Shown: positions 35,834 through 47,155 of the stretch, piece by piece
Position numbering within the stretch: position 1 is the stretch's first letter
Layout of the letters: the number at the start of each line of letters is the position of its first letter
Assembly: GCF_949987535.1 (NCBI RefSeq)
Contig: NC_080070.1
Coordinates: 6,754,016 to 6,818,015 of the forward strand
Length of the DNA: 64,000 nt
Reading direction: 5' to 3'
Source of the DNA: Balaenoptera acutorostrata
Taxonomy: Eukaryota > Chordata > Mammalia > Artiodactyla > Balaenopteridae
Translations under genes and position numbers: made by a program
Notes under the pieces: generated by a model
What the model was told of the DNA's origin: nothing
The model's input: only the letters and a program-made list of their open reading frames with translations
The model's database searches: none

Positions 35834-38229
35834 ATGGAAGGACTTCAGAGGAGCAGATACGGGACTATGGCTGAAGGTAAGAAACCCTCCAAATTCTCAA
35901 GAGCTCTAGGCATCAGGGAAGAGTCACTGTTTTCTCTCCTCCTCTCCCTCACCTCTAACACAGTGACAGAAAAGAAACCCAGTTATTTTCAACTGCAGAA
36001 GAAAAAGGCAGCTATCATGTTCTTTATCTTCCCTACCATCATCACACCCACACACACCCGAGTGTGAAGCTCTCCCCTGTGCCGTGATGTATGGGAAATG
36101 AGGAAATGAAACTTCAAGTCAGAAGTCAGGGGACTTGGAAACGAATTGTGAAAATGATATCCTTCCCTGCCTGCACTCAACTGAAAAGAGGAAAACTTCC
36201 CCATAGAGATTTAGTAATCATGTTTGCAAAAAAAAAAAAAAATCCAGAATACTTAAGAAAAGGAAGAACCAACACAGAGTAAAAGGAATAACAATAACAG
36301 ATTTTAGGAGACTAAAATGAACTTAATTCATTTGAGCTCATAAGAACTCCAGAAATCCTTGGATTCTCACTCTCTTCATCCCTTGAAGATTTTAGCTCTT
36401 GATGCAGCGTCACCCTCGACAACACCAGTTTTGTTATAATTTCCCATAATTCTATCAGCCAAATCGGTGATCTTTCCAACACATGTATTTCTAATGGTCT
36501 TATCATCTCTTCTTCAGCCACCGATCCAGGGTCATCTATCAGACTCCGTCCTTGACTTTAACGACAAGCCTTCTGTAGGCTCACTTCCGACTCCCCACCC
36601 AAAAAGCAGACACTCAGGGACCTTCAGCTGATCCTCAGTGGGAGGTCACTGGAGCTCTGACATCTGAGACTTCCTTTGCCCCCAAGGTTCAGATGAATGT
36701 GATTAGCAGTCTGTGTGCCTGGGAATTGGTGGGTGGAGAAGAGGTGATAATAGTTTCTCATTTGTGACTTCTCATCCTCCCCCTCTGTCTAATCTCACAT
36801 TTATTTAGCATGAAACTGGCCTAAGCACCATCCCTGGAAAAGCACAGGGACCACTTTTCTTTCTGAAAAGCTGTGTTTTCCCTTGTCCTGATGAAGTCCT
36901 TGGAGCATCCGTCATAGTGTAGCAGTTCTTACTCTTGGCTATGGGTGCAAGTTCGGGCTCCCAGTGTGGGCTTCCTGCCATTCAAGAGTTTCCTAAAGTT
37001 GTATGCAAACATTTGTATGTATTTAAATATAACTATTTGGCAGGGAGAGAGGTCCATAGCTTTCATGAGATACCATGAAAGGTCCGTGACCTAAAAATCT
37101 TAAGAATCACTAACTTTACCTACAAGGACCTACTGTATAGCACAGGGAACTCTGCTCAATATTCTGAAATGACCTAAACGAGAAAAGAATTTGGAAGAGA
37201 ATAGATACATGTATATGTATAACGTAATCATTTTGCTGAACACCTGAAGCTAACACATTGTTAATCAACTAAACTCCAAGATAAAATTTTTTTTAAATCA
37301 CTGACTTAGCAAAACATGGAAAACTCTTTTTTTTTTTATTAGGCAGAACAGAACACACGCGGTCTGCAGCCTCGTCCTCACTGAGGATCGTCCTGGTGGG
37401 CAAAACAGGCTGCGGGAAAAGCGCCACCGGGAACAGCATCCTCGGCCAGCCAGTGTTTGAGTCCAGGCTGGGGGCCCAGTCGGTGACCAGGAAGTGCCAG
37501 GGGGCCACGGGCACGTGGAACGGGAGGAGCATCCTGGTGGTGGACACGCCCCCCATCTTTGAGGCGAGGGCCCAGGACCAGGAGGTGTACGAGAACATTG
37601 GGGACTGCTACCTGCTCTCGGCCCCGGGGCCTCACGTGCTGCTGCTGGTGACCCAGCTGGGGCGCTTCACAGAGCAGGACGTGGTGGCCGTGACCAGGGT
37701 GAAGGAGGTCTTCGGGGCGAGAGCCCTGAGACACATGGTCATCCTGTTCACCCACAAGGAGGACTTAGCGGATGGATCCTTGCATGACTACGTAGCCAAC
37801 ACAGACAACCTGAGGCTGAGGGGCCTGGTCCGGGAGTGCGGGCAGAGGTACTGCGCCTTCAACAACCGGGCGTCCGGCGACGAGCGGGGGGAGCAGCTGG
37901 CCGGGCTGATGGCCGTGGTCGAGGGGCTGGAGAGGGAGCACCAGGGCGCCTACCTCAGCAACGACCTCTTCTTTGATGCACAGCGGCTCCAGCAGGGCGG
38001 GGGCGACCCCCACGGGGAAGGTCACGTGCGCTACCTGGCCAAGGTGCGGTCGCATGTTGCAAAGCAAAAGCAAGACCTGAAAGAGGCCCAGAGAAACCGT
38101 GTCTTCAAGGCACTCCTCCGAGTCAAAAACTGGATCACTTCTCACATCAGAATATTTGCTGTTCTTGTTATATGCTTTTTGATTTTTCTTGCCATTTTAA
38201 TTAGCTTGTGTAGTACTCACGAATGCTGA
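35834..38229 (+). CDS. GIMAP5: GIMAP5, GTPase IMAP family member 5 (spliced, 2 coding exons)
   Basis: Coding exons are 35834-35876 (MEGLQRSRYGTMAE plus one base, donor g|gtaaga) and 37343-38229 (acceptor tttattag|gcag). They join in phase 1 to give 309 residues, against about 307 recalled for human. The leader closely resembles the human GIMAP5 start. The AIG1 GTPase domain has G1 GKTGCGKS at 34-41, DTPP at 82-85, box [18 protein letters not shown] at about 105-122, THKED at 151-155 and FNNR at 187-190. A single hydrophobic anchor spans about 282-305. GIMAP5 is known on lysosome-related membranes and is needed for lymphocyte survival. The frame is intact. An L1 tail lies 35 bp before the second-exon acceptor. 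No AATAAA is seen in the 235 bp after the stop before the Tigger1 element. Confidence 0.96.
36922..37112 (+). mobile_element. hAT-Charlie MITE in GIMAP5 intron 2
   Basis: Starts 'agcagttcttactcttggct' and ends 'tcttaagaatcacta', with interior 'aggtccatagctttcatgag'. It resembles MER58-like non-autonomous hAT elements. The following L1 inserted into its right end. Confidence 0.65.
37117..37295 (+). mobile_element. L1 3' UTR fragment in GIMAP5 intron 2
   Basis: Sense L1 3' end ('gacctactgtatagcacagg' to 'aactccaagataaaattt'). It is flanked by a 12-bp target duplication, aatcactaactt at 37105-37116 and aatcactgactt at 37296-37307 (11 of 12). It is about 180 bp long and ends 35 bp before the GTPase exon acceptor. 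Confidence 0.88.
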
Positions 38230-38463
38230 GCATTTTCAGAGGATACCTGCCATCAGCTTCCATTTTTTCAGAGTCAGCGTCTTTATCTATGTTGATAAGG
38301 AACTTTATTTGCTTTTTACATAATTTCACTTTCAATGTCCCTTCCTTGCATCAGACACACCATCCATTTTCTTCAGTTGCTTTTTATTTTCCATCCACCT
38401 GACCCATCCGTAGATCAGTCTAGAGCAGCCTGTTGCCTGATGTCTGGAAACAGTTCTTTTACA
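38230..38463 (+). other. GIMAP5: GIMAP5 3' UTR, start
   Basis: Single-copy sequence from the stop codon to the Tigger1 terminal repeat. It contains no AATAAA or ATTAAA. The first AATAAA motifs downstream are in the A-rich tail of the SINE at 38.8 kb. Confidence 0.5.
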
Positions 38464-38538
38464 CAGGCATACCTCGGAAACATCGCAGGTTTGGTTCCAG
38501 ACCACCACGACAGAGTGACTATCAAAAGTATCACACCA

Positions 38539-38842
38539 GGCTTCCCTGGTGGCGCAGTGGTTGAGAATCTGCCTGCCAATGCAGGGGACACGGGTTCAAG
38601 CCCTGGTCTGGGAAGATCCCACATGCCACGGAGCAACTAGGCCCGTGAGCCACAATTACTGAGCCTGTGCGTCTGGAGCCTGTGCTCCGCAATAAGAGAG
38701 GCCGCAATAATGAAAGGCCGGCGCACTGCGATGAAGAGTGGCCCCCACTTGCCGCAACTAGAGAAAGCCCTCACACAGAAATGAAGACCCAACACAGCCA
38801 TAAATAAATAAATAAATAAAAATTGTATAACTTTAAAAAAAA
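38539..38842 (+). mobile_element. CHR-type SINE, full length, inside Tigger1
   Basis: tRNA-like head, B-box-like 'ggttcaagccc', long body and (AAAT)n tail. An exact 15-bp target duplication, aaaagtatcacacca, lies at 38524-38538 and 38843-38857. Its tail holds several overlapping AATAAA motifs at about 38800-38820, about 570 bp after the GIMAP5 stop. Confidence 0.95.
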
Positions 38843-39791
38843 AAAAGTATCACACCAAGTTCTTGGTTTCCCTGTGCACATAAAAGTTATGTTTATGCTA
38901 CACTGTAGTCTATTTAGTGTGCAATAGCATTTTGTCCAAAAAACAATGTATATACCTGAATCTAAAATTACTTTACTGCTAGCCATCATCTGAGCCTTCA
39001 GTGAGGCATAATCTTTTTGCTGGTGGAGGGCCTTCCTCCATGTTGATGGCTGCTGACTGATCAAGGTGGTAGCTGCTGTTGTGGGGCAGCTGTGACAATT
39101 CCTTAAGATAAGACAGCAGTGGAGTTTGCCACATCAATTGACTCTTCCTTTCACAAATGATTTCGCTGTAGCACATGATGCCATCTGATAGCATTTTACC
39201 CACCGTAGAACTTCTTTCTACGAGTGGGTAGAAAGAAGAATTGGAATCAGTGCTCTCAAACTCTGCTGTTGCCTTATCAATTAAATTTATGTAATATTCT
39301 AAATCCTTTGTTGTCACTTCAACAGTGTTCACAGCACCTTCACCAGTAGATTCCATCTCAAGAAACCGCTGTCTTTGCTCATTCCTAAGAAGCAACTCCT
39401 CATCTGTTAAAGTTTTATCATGAGGTTACAGCAATTCAATCGCATCTTCAGTCTCCACTTCTAATTCTAGTTCTCTTGCTGTTTCCACCACATCTGCAGT
39501 CACTTCTTCCACTAAAGGGTTGAGCCCCTCAAAGTCGCCCATAAGGTTTGGAATCAGCTTCTTCCAAACTCCTGTTAATGTTGATATTTTGACCTCTTCC
39601 CATGAATCATGAATAGTCTGAAGGGCATCTAGAATGGTGAGTCCTTTCCAGAAGTTTTTCAATTAACTTTGCCCAGATCCATCAAAGGAATCACTATCTA
39701 TGGCAGCTATAGCTTTACGAAATGTATTTCCTAAATAATAATACTTGAAAGTCAAAATTACTCCTTCATCCATGGGCTACAGAATGGATGA

Positions 39792-42775
39792 AATCTCAAA
39801 CTGCTTAGAACTGCTTTTGCTGCATCCCATAGGTTTTGGGTCATTGTGTTGTCATTTGTTTCTATGTATTTTTTTATTTCTTCTTTGATTTCTTCAGTGA
39901 TCTCTTGGTTATTTAGTAGCACGCTGTTTAGCCTCCATGTTTGTGTGGCTTTTACAGTTTTTTTCCTGTAATTGATTTCCAATCTCATAACATTGTGGTC
40001 AGAAAAGATGCTTGATACGATTTCAATTTTCTTAAATTTTCCGAGGCTTGATTTGTGACCCAAGATGTGATCTATACTGGAGAATGTTCCGCATACACTT
40101 GAGGAGAAAGTGTATTCTGCCACTTTTGGGTGGAATGTTCTATAAAAATCAATTAAATCTATCCGGTCTATTGTGTTATTTAAAGCTTGTGTTTCCTTAT
40201 TTATTTTCATTTTGGATGATCTGTCCATTGGTGTAAGTGGGGTGTTAAAGTCCCCTGCTATTATTGTGTTACTGTCGATTTCCCCTTTCATGGTTGTTAG
40301 CATTTGCCTTATGTATTGAGGTGTTCCTATGGTGGGTGCATAAACATTTATAATTGTTACATCTTCTTCTTGGATTGATCCCTTGATCATTATGTAGTGT
40401 CCTTCCTTATCTCTTTTAACAGTCTTTATTTTAAAGTCTTTTTTATCTGATACAAATATTGCTACTCCAGCTTTCTTTTGATTTCCATTTGCATGGAATA
40501 TCTTTTTCCGTCCCTTCACTTTCAGTCTGTATGTGTCCTTAGGTCTGAAGTGGGTCTCTTGTAGACAGCATATATATGGGTCTTGTTTTTGTATCCATTC
40601 AGCCAGTCTGTGTCTTTTGGTTGGGACATTTAATCCATTTACATTCAAGGTTATTATCAATATGTATGTTCCTATTACCATTTTCTTAATTGTTCTGGGT
40701 TTGTTTTTGTGGGTCTTTTTCTTCTCTTGTGTTTCCTGCCTAGAGAAGTTCCTTTAGCATTTATTGTAAAGCTGGTTTGGTGGTGCTGAATTCTCTTAGC
40801 TTTTGCTTGTCTGAAAAGCTTTTGATTTCTCCATTGAATCTGAATGAGATCCTTGCTGGGTAGAGTAATCTTGGTTGTAGGTTCTTCTCTTTCATCACTT
40901 TAAGTATATCCTACCTCTCCCTCTGGCCTGCAGAGTTTCTGCTGAAAAATCAGCTGATAATCTTATGGGGATTCCTTTGTATGTTTTTCTCTTGTTGTTT
41001 TTCCCTTGCTGCTTTTAATATTTTTTCTTTGAATTTAATTTTTGTTAGTTTGATTAATATGTGTTTTGATGTGTTTCTCCTAGGGTTTATCCTGTATGGG
41101 ACTCTCTGTACCTCCTGAACTTGGGTGACTATTTCCTTTCCCATGTTAGGGAAGTTTTCTACTATAATCTCTTCACATATTTTCTCAGACCCTTTCTTTT
41201 TCTCTTCTTCTTCTGGGACCCCTATAATTCAAATGTTGGTGCATTTAGTGTTGTCCCAGAGGTCTCTGAGATTGTGTTCAATTCTTTTTATTCTTTTTTC
41301 TTTATTCTGCTCCTCAGCAGTTATTTCCACCATTTTGTCTTCCAGCTCACTTATTCCTTCTTCTGCCTCCATTATTCTGTTATTCATTTCAGTTATTGTG
41401 TTGTTCATCTCTGTTAGTTTGTTCTTTAGTTCTTCTAGATCTTTGTTAAACATTTCCTGTATTTTCTCAATCTGTGCCTCCATTCTATTTCTGAGATTCT
41501 GGATCATCATTACTATCATTACTCTGAGTTCTTTTTCAGGTAGATTGTCTATTTCCTCTTCATTTATTTGGTCTTGTAGGTTTTTACCTTGCTTCTTCAT
41601 CTGTGACATTTTTTTTGCTGTCTTATTTTTTTTTTCCTTTTTTATATGAGTGGGATTGTGTTCCTGTCTTACTGGTTGTTTGGCCTGAGGCTTCCAACAC
41701 TGCAGTTTGTAGGCTGTTGTGTAGAGCTGGGTCTTGGTGCTGAGGTAAGGACCTCTGGGAGACCTCACTCCGATGAATATTCCCTGGGGTCTGAGGTTCT
41801 CTGTTAGTCTAGTGGTTCGGACTCAGAGCTCCCACCGCAGGAGCTTTGGCCTGACCGCCAGCTCGTGAACCAAGATCCTGCAAGGCGTGTGGGGCAGTAA
41901 AAAAAAAAAGAGAACAATAACAAAGTAAAAGATAAAATTAGACTAGGAAATTAACAGCTATATTAGAAAAAATATAAAAATAAAAATATAGATGAAACAA
42001 CAATCAGAAGGTAAAACAGAAACACAATAGTAAAAAAGAGGAGGATGAAAAGAGAAAAAAAAGGTGGAAAAGACCTTGGCTGTGGAGGGCGGGGCCTAAG
42101 CAGGGGTGAGGTTTGGGTGGTGGGTGGGTCCTATGCTTAGGACCCACAGGGTTGGTAAAGGCGGGGGGGGAAGGGTGGGGCGAGGGGTGAAGGGGGTGGG
42201 GCTTAGGCTCAACAGAACAGAAGGGACCCAGGCATGCCTCCTGCCTCTGGTCTCAGAGGGCAGGGGACCCCACCCGGTAGCCCAGCAGGCTCCCTGTGCC
42301 CAAGTGGCTGGGGCAAATGCCCTCTGCTCCTTTCCCGCTCCTCCAGTCCTGGAGGACCCCTCCCGCCTGCCTCTTTTATTCTCTCCCAGCCTCCCTCCTA
42401 TGCCTCCAGGACCAACCCAGCCCAGAGGGGACCTCTGTGGGCATAGGACCTGGCCCGAGAGCTGGGCAGACTTCCCGGGCCGATTGGGCAGGGGAAATGC
42501 TGGGCCCACTCCCCACTGATCCGAGCCCCTGAGGGTCCCTCCAGGTGTGGGAACCCCTCTGCCCTCTCAGCCACCCCCCAGGGGCACTGGTCCTGTCTGG
42601 CCTCCACTTCTCCTCCCCCCTCAGTCCTCCCATGTCCTACTGGTACCCTTGGGGGTTCTTACCGTCTCCTTGGGCGTCAGTGTCCCCCACCAGCGACCAG
42701 CAGGCACCCTAGTTGTGGAGAGATGCGAACTCTGCATCTCCCACACCGCCATCTTGACTCCGCCCCTCCTACCTT
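39792..42775 (-). mobile_element. L1 with intact 5' end but missing its 3' part
   Basis: Reading the minus strand, the element starts at about 42771 with a YY1-type site (gccatcttg in plus, 42748-42756). A GC-rich 5' UTR of about 1 kb follows, then ORF1 (coiled-coil frame 41229-41768, interrupted by a stop; C-terminal piece 40950-41144). ORF2 comes next, with the endonuclease domain open at 39758-40681. Endonuclease residues are visible in LNVNGLN, CCLQETH, INVYAP, AGDFN, IDHIL and SDHN. The element ends abruptly at about 39792 with no reverse transcriptase, 3' UTR, poly(A) or visible target duplication. Confidence 0.9.
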
Positions 42776-43081
42776 GGCTTTTGACATGCCTTCCTCACTA
42801 GGCTTAATTATTTTTAGCTTTTGATTTAAAGTGAGAGACATGTGCACCCTTCCTTTCACTTGAACACTTAGAGGCCACTGTAGGGTTATTCATTTCAATA
42901 TTTTTATTTCCTGGGTGTAGGGAGACCCAAAGAGAGAAAGAGACAGGGGAATGGCTGGTCGGAGGAGCAGTCAGAACACACACATTTATCAATTAAGTTC
43001 ACTGTCCTATATGGGTGCGGTTTGTGGCACCCCTAATCAATTATAACAGTAACCTCAAAGACAACTGATCACAGATCACCG

Positions 43082-43817
43082 TGATGGAGGCGGGTATGGG
43101 GAAGTCATTCTGGCTTATACGTGATTTAACTTGAACTTTATGCTCGCTAGAACAGCCTGTTTTGTGGCATATTAAATGTACATTGTACATCTGCTTTAAC
43201 CATTAAAGAAAAGAATGCATTTAAAAATCACAATGGAGGCAATTTCCTGGTGGTCCAGTGGTTAGGGCTCTACGCTTCCACTGCAGGGGGCATGGGTTCG
43301 ACCCCTGGTCAGAGAACTAAGATTCCACAAGCCACGCAGTGCAGCCAACAAATAAATAAGCAAAAATAAAAATAAAAATGGAATTAACTGTGGTTCAGGC
43401 ATTCAAAATGGAGCCGGGTGGCCATTGTGAATGTGGTTTCTGACACACTCTGGCATCACTGAGAGCTTGAATCTGCTGAAATGTATCAAGCTCAAGGATA
43501 CCACCAGCTGTTCTCAAAATATATCTTCTAGCCACTGCCAGCTGCACCTTTATGGCTTCAAGGTCCCCCTTGTAACTGTGAAACCATTTTGGACCCCAAC
43601 CAAACCTTGCTTAACAAGCACCTTTACTTCTTGCCAGCTTCAATTACAATTCTTTGCCTTTATAAGCCCCCCATTTTGTAGTAGCAGAACACAATTTGTA
43701 GCAGAACACAATTCAAATGCTTTTGGATCTGTGTCTCCCAGGCTATAGTTCTCAGTTTGGCTCAGATAAAACTCTTTTCTATTCCTATTGTAGACTGTTT
43801 CTGGATTGCTCCCATCA
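43082..43817. mobile_element. LTR-like insertion in Tigger1, with SINE inside
   Basis: Tigger1 sequence breaks at 'gatcacc' (43080) and resumes at 'ataacaaat' (43821). The insert starts with TGATGG and ends with CCATCA, short inverted ends as in LTRs, and is flanked by CACC on both sides (a 4-bp target duplication). It contains 'ctcagataaaactcttttct' near its right end, like an LTR poly(A) region. The family is not identified. Confidence 0.55.
43231..43373 (+). mobile_element. Short CHR-type SINE
   Basis: tRNA-like head 'tttcctggtggtccagtggt' with 'gggttcgacccctgg' and a short body ending in an A-rich AAAT tail. It is the shorter subfamily, about 140 bp, and also occurs at 62.3 kb. Confidence 0.85.
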
Positions 43818-44007
43818 ACACCATAACAAATATAATAATATTGAAAAAAGTTATGAATATTGTGAGAATTACCAAAATGTGACATAAAATGAGCAAACAC
43901 TATTGAAAAAGTGGCATTGATAGACTTGCTCCATGCAGAGTGGCCACAAATCTTCAATTTGTAAAAACCACAATATCTGCAAAGCACAATACAATGAGGT
44001 CTGCCTG

Positions 44008-44559
44008 CATATTTTTCTCTAGTTTTCTGCTTGTTAATGGAAAAAAGTAAATGATAATACTAGTTACTCCATCATAGCCGAAACCAGAAGACTCCTCCCT
44101 CATTTCTTCTTTATGCAAAGTATTAATTGAAGACACTAGACATTTGTACTATTGATTTCCCCACATTCTGAATTTTGCTGCTTACATCATTATGATGTCA
44201 TTTAACGTGTTCCTCTGCCTCACCCTTTTTGTAAACTGGAAGTTAGTTGTGGTTGGTTTGATCAGACAGATCAGAATAAAGTTCAATTTTTTTTACAATG
44301 TTACTCAGAGATGATAGTCTATATTTCCATAGGGGGTACTCAACGTCTGGCTTTCCCTCTTTTTATGTTAGCACTCATTGGTGATCATTGTGTAGATCCA
44401 TTATTTTAATAGGCATTAAAAATGGTGATATCCTATTCTAAAATTTCTTTTTCATTAAGTAGCTAGAATATTTCTATTAGGATATTCTTTCCTTCTTCAT
44501 GTATTTAGTAACCTGAAGTATAGTTTCTGCAGGAAAGACAAAATAAATGCTTGATAAAC
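44008..44559. other. No gene seen
   Basis: AT-rich intergenic sequence between Tigger1 and an old L1. Confidence 0.45.
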
Positions 44560-45890
44560 ACCAGGATATATTACAAATGAATAAATGATTTAAATGTTAG
44601 CAAAAAGGAAAATTTTAAAGTCCTAGAAGGAAACAGAAAAGTATTCCACTACATGTAATCTGTACTTGTGGAAGGTCTTTCTAATGGTGACTGAAAAGCC
44701 AGAACACACAGATAAATTTATTGATTAATTTGCCTATATAATAGTGATACATATCTACATTACAAAAGTAAAATTTGAGGGACTTCCCTGGTGGCGCAGT
44801 GGTTAAGAATCCACCTGCCAATGCAGGGGACACAGGTTCAATCCCTGGTCCGGGAAGATCCCACATGCCGTGGAGCAACTAAGCCTGTGTGCCACAACTA
44901 CTGAGCCTGAGCTCTAGGGCCCGAATGTGGCAACTACTGAGGCCACGTGCTGCAACTACTGAAGCCCGCACACCTAGAGCCTGTGCTCTGCAACAAGAGA
45001 AGCCACTGCAATGAGAAGCCTGCGCACCGCAACGAAGAGTAGCCCCCACTCGCCGCAATTAGAGAAAGCCTGTGTGCAGCAACGAAGACCCAACACAGCT
45101 AAAAATAAATAAATACATTTAAAACGTTAAAAAAAACATTTTTTAAAGTAAAATTTGAATGACAAGCTAGAAAATAGTATTTGTAACTCATCTAATAGGC
45201 AAATGTCTAGTCTCTCTAACATGTAGAGTTCCTAGGAAATTGAAAAATAAAAAACCAACAACCCATTGTAAAAATGGACAAAACAATATAAAGAGAATCA
45301 ACAGAAAAACAAATATATTAAACATATGAAAATAGGCTTAATGCCACTCACATGGAAAGAAGGGTATATCAAACAATTCTTAGATGTGATTTCTCTCCTA
45401 TTTTGTTTTCAAAACTCGAAAGTATGAGACAAACAGGTGCCTTCGTATTTCATTAGTGAAAATACAAAACGGCATAACACATGTGTAGGGAAATTTAGCA
45501 AAGAATGCAATGTTATTTCAAATAGCAAAGGCTGGAACAATCCCCAAAGGGCCATCAACTGAGACATGTGAAAAAATAACCCCCTGCATAACTACACAAA
45601 AGACTACTATGCAGCTGTATAAAATGAATAAGCAAGCACTCTAGATACTGATATGGGAAAATCTCCATGACATATTGTTACATGAAAAGAACAAGATGTG
45701 GAGCTGTAAAAATAGTACACTACTTTTTACGTTTAAAAAGGAGAATAAATTAAGAATATATACTCAGATATGCTTATATTTGCAGAAGGAAACAGTGTAA
45801 GTATACTCAAGAAATAAAGTGATTAATTTTAGAGAACTGTGGGAGAATCAGGTGGACAAGGTAGAACCAAAATCTCTTAATATATGCTTT
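44560..45890 (+). repeat. Ancient L1 3' half (sense), split by a SINE
   Basis: Sense L1 ORF2 words on both sides of the SINE ('taaagtcctagaaggaaaca' near 44618; 'aatggacaaaacaatataaa' near 45274). An old 3' UTR follows to about 45890. Highly decayed. Confidence 0.6.
44779..45144 (+). mobile_element. CHR-type SINE, long form
   Basis: Standard head, then an expanded body with repeated 'gcaactactga' units, and an A-rich tail. An exact 14-bp target duplication, aaagtaaaatttga, lies at 44765-44778 and 45145-45158. Confidence 0.95.
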
Positions 45891-45894
45891 TCCA

Positions 45895-46309
45895 TAATTT
45901 TTTATTATGGTAAAAAACACATAACATGACATACACCCTCTTAACAGATTTTTCAGGGTATAGTATGATATTGTTATCTATGAGAACAATGTTGTACAGA
46001 CCTCTAGAACTTTTTTATCTTGCATGGCTGTAACTCTGTACCCATTGAACAGCAACTCCCCATTTCCTCCTTCCCCTAGCCCCTGGCAAATACTATTATA
46101 CTTATTGTTTCTAAGAACTTGACTACTTTAGATATAAGTGGAATCACATAGTATTTGTACTTCTGTGACTGGCTTTTTTCATTCAGTATAATGTCTTCAT
46201 TGTTCATCATATACTGTAGCATTTTAACAAGATTTCCTTCTTTTTTTTAATCACTGAACAACATTCCATTGCATATACATATATATAGTATATAATATCT
46301 CTTCACACC
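45895..46309 (-). repeat. L1 3' UTR fragment (antisense)
   Basis: Antisense L1 3' region ('attttttattatggtaaaaa' to 'aacattccattgcatata'). Confidence 0.6.
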
Positions 46310-47155
46310 TGTTACAGTGGGCTATTATCAAAAAGACAAGAGAGAAATTGTGTTGGCGAGAATGTAGAGAGAAGGCAATCCTTGCGTGCTGTTGGTGGGA
46401 ATGTAAATTGGTGCAGCCACTATGGAAAACACTATGGAGGGTCCCCAGGAAATTAAAAATAGAGCTATCATATGATCCAGCAACCCCACTTCTGGGTAAA
46501 TATCCCAAGGAAATGAAATCAGGATCTCAAAGAGATATCTGCACCCCTATATTCATTGCAGCATTATTCATAATAGCCAAGATATGGAAACAACCTAAGT
46601 ATCTACTGATGGATGAAATAAGATGTGGTAAAAACTTACAATGGAATATTATTCAGCCATTAAAAAAAAAGGTAACCCTGCCATTTATCACAACATGGAT
46701 GGAACTTAAGGGCATGATGCTAAGGGAAAAAAGCCAGACAGAGAAAGACAAATACTTGTGATATGACTTATATGTGGAATCTAAAAAAGCCAAAGTCATA
46801 GAAACAGAGAACAGAATGGTAGTTGCCAAGGCCCAGGGGAGTGGGAGAAATGGGGAGATGTTGGTCAAAAGATATAAACTTTCAGTTATAAGATGAATAG
46901 ATTTTGAGGATCTAATGTTCAGCATGGTAACTATAGTTAACAATACTGTATTATATACTTGCAAGTTGCTAAGAGAGTATACCTTAAATGTTCTCACCAT
47001 CAGAAAAAAAGGTAATTATGTGAGGTGATGGAGGTGTTACCAACCTTATTGGGGTAGTCATTTTGCAATATATACATGTATCAAACTCTCATGCTGTACC
47101 CCTTAAAGTAATGCAATGTTGTATGTCAATAACATCTCAATAAACCTGAAAGAAA
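46310..47155 (+). mobile_element. L1 3' end (sense)
   Basis: Sense ORF2 C-terminus (CWRECREKAILACCWWECK; SYDPATPLLGKYP in the frame at 46348-46761), then a full 3' UTR to 'ctcaataaacctgaaagaaa'. It is older than the 29.4-kb L1. Confidence 0.8.

Larger units (their letters stand above)
38464..44007 (-). mobile_element. Tigger1 (pogo-like) DNA transposon, broken by nested insertions
   Basis: The left terminal repeat begins 'caggcatacctcgg' at 38464. The right end is the matching 'gaggtctgcctg' at 44007. Tigger sequence is in four pieces: 38464-38538, 38843-39791, 42776-43081 and 43818-44007. Minus frames at 38979-39395 and 39426-39662 are the decayed C-terminus of the DDE transposase (ESTGEGAVNTVEVTTKDLEY; PPPAKRLCLTEGSDDG). 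The catalytic core is missing, replaced by an L1. It is not a functional TIGD gene. Confidence 0.88.

Noticed and set aside
38979..39662. Minus-strand frames resembling a TIGD-type transposase gene
   Set aside because: They are the decayed C-terminal part of a Tigger1 element with terminal repeats at 38464 and 44007; the catalytic core is gone.
39758..40681. 307-codon minus frame with an intact endonuclease domain
   Set aside because: As a host gene: it is the L1 ORF2 endonuclease. Retained as part of the L1 entry only.
42096..42801. Cluster of overlapping 70-137-codon frames on both strands
   Set aside because: These fall in the GC-rich 5' UTR of the antisense L1 and have no coding character.
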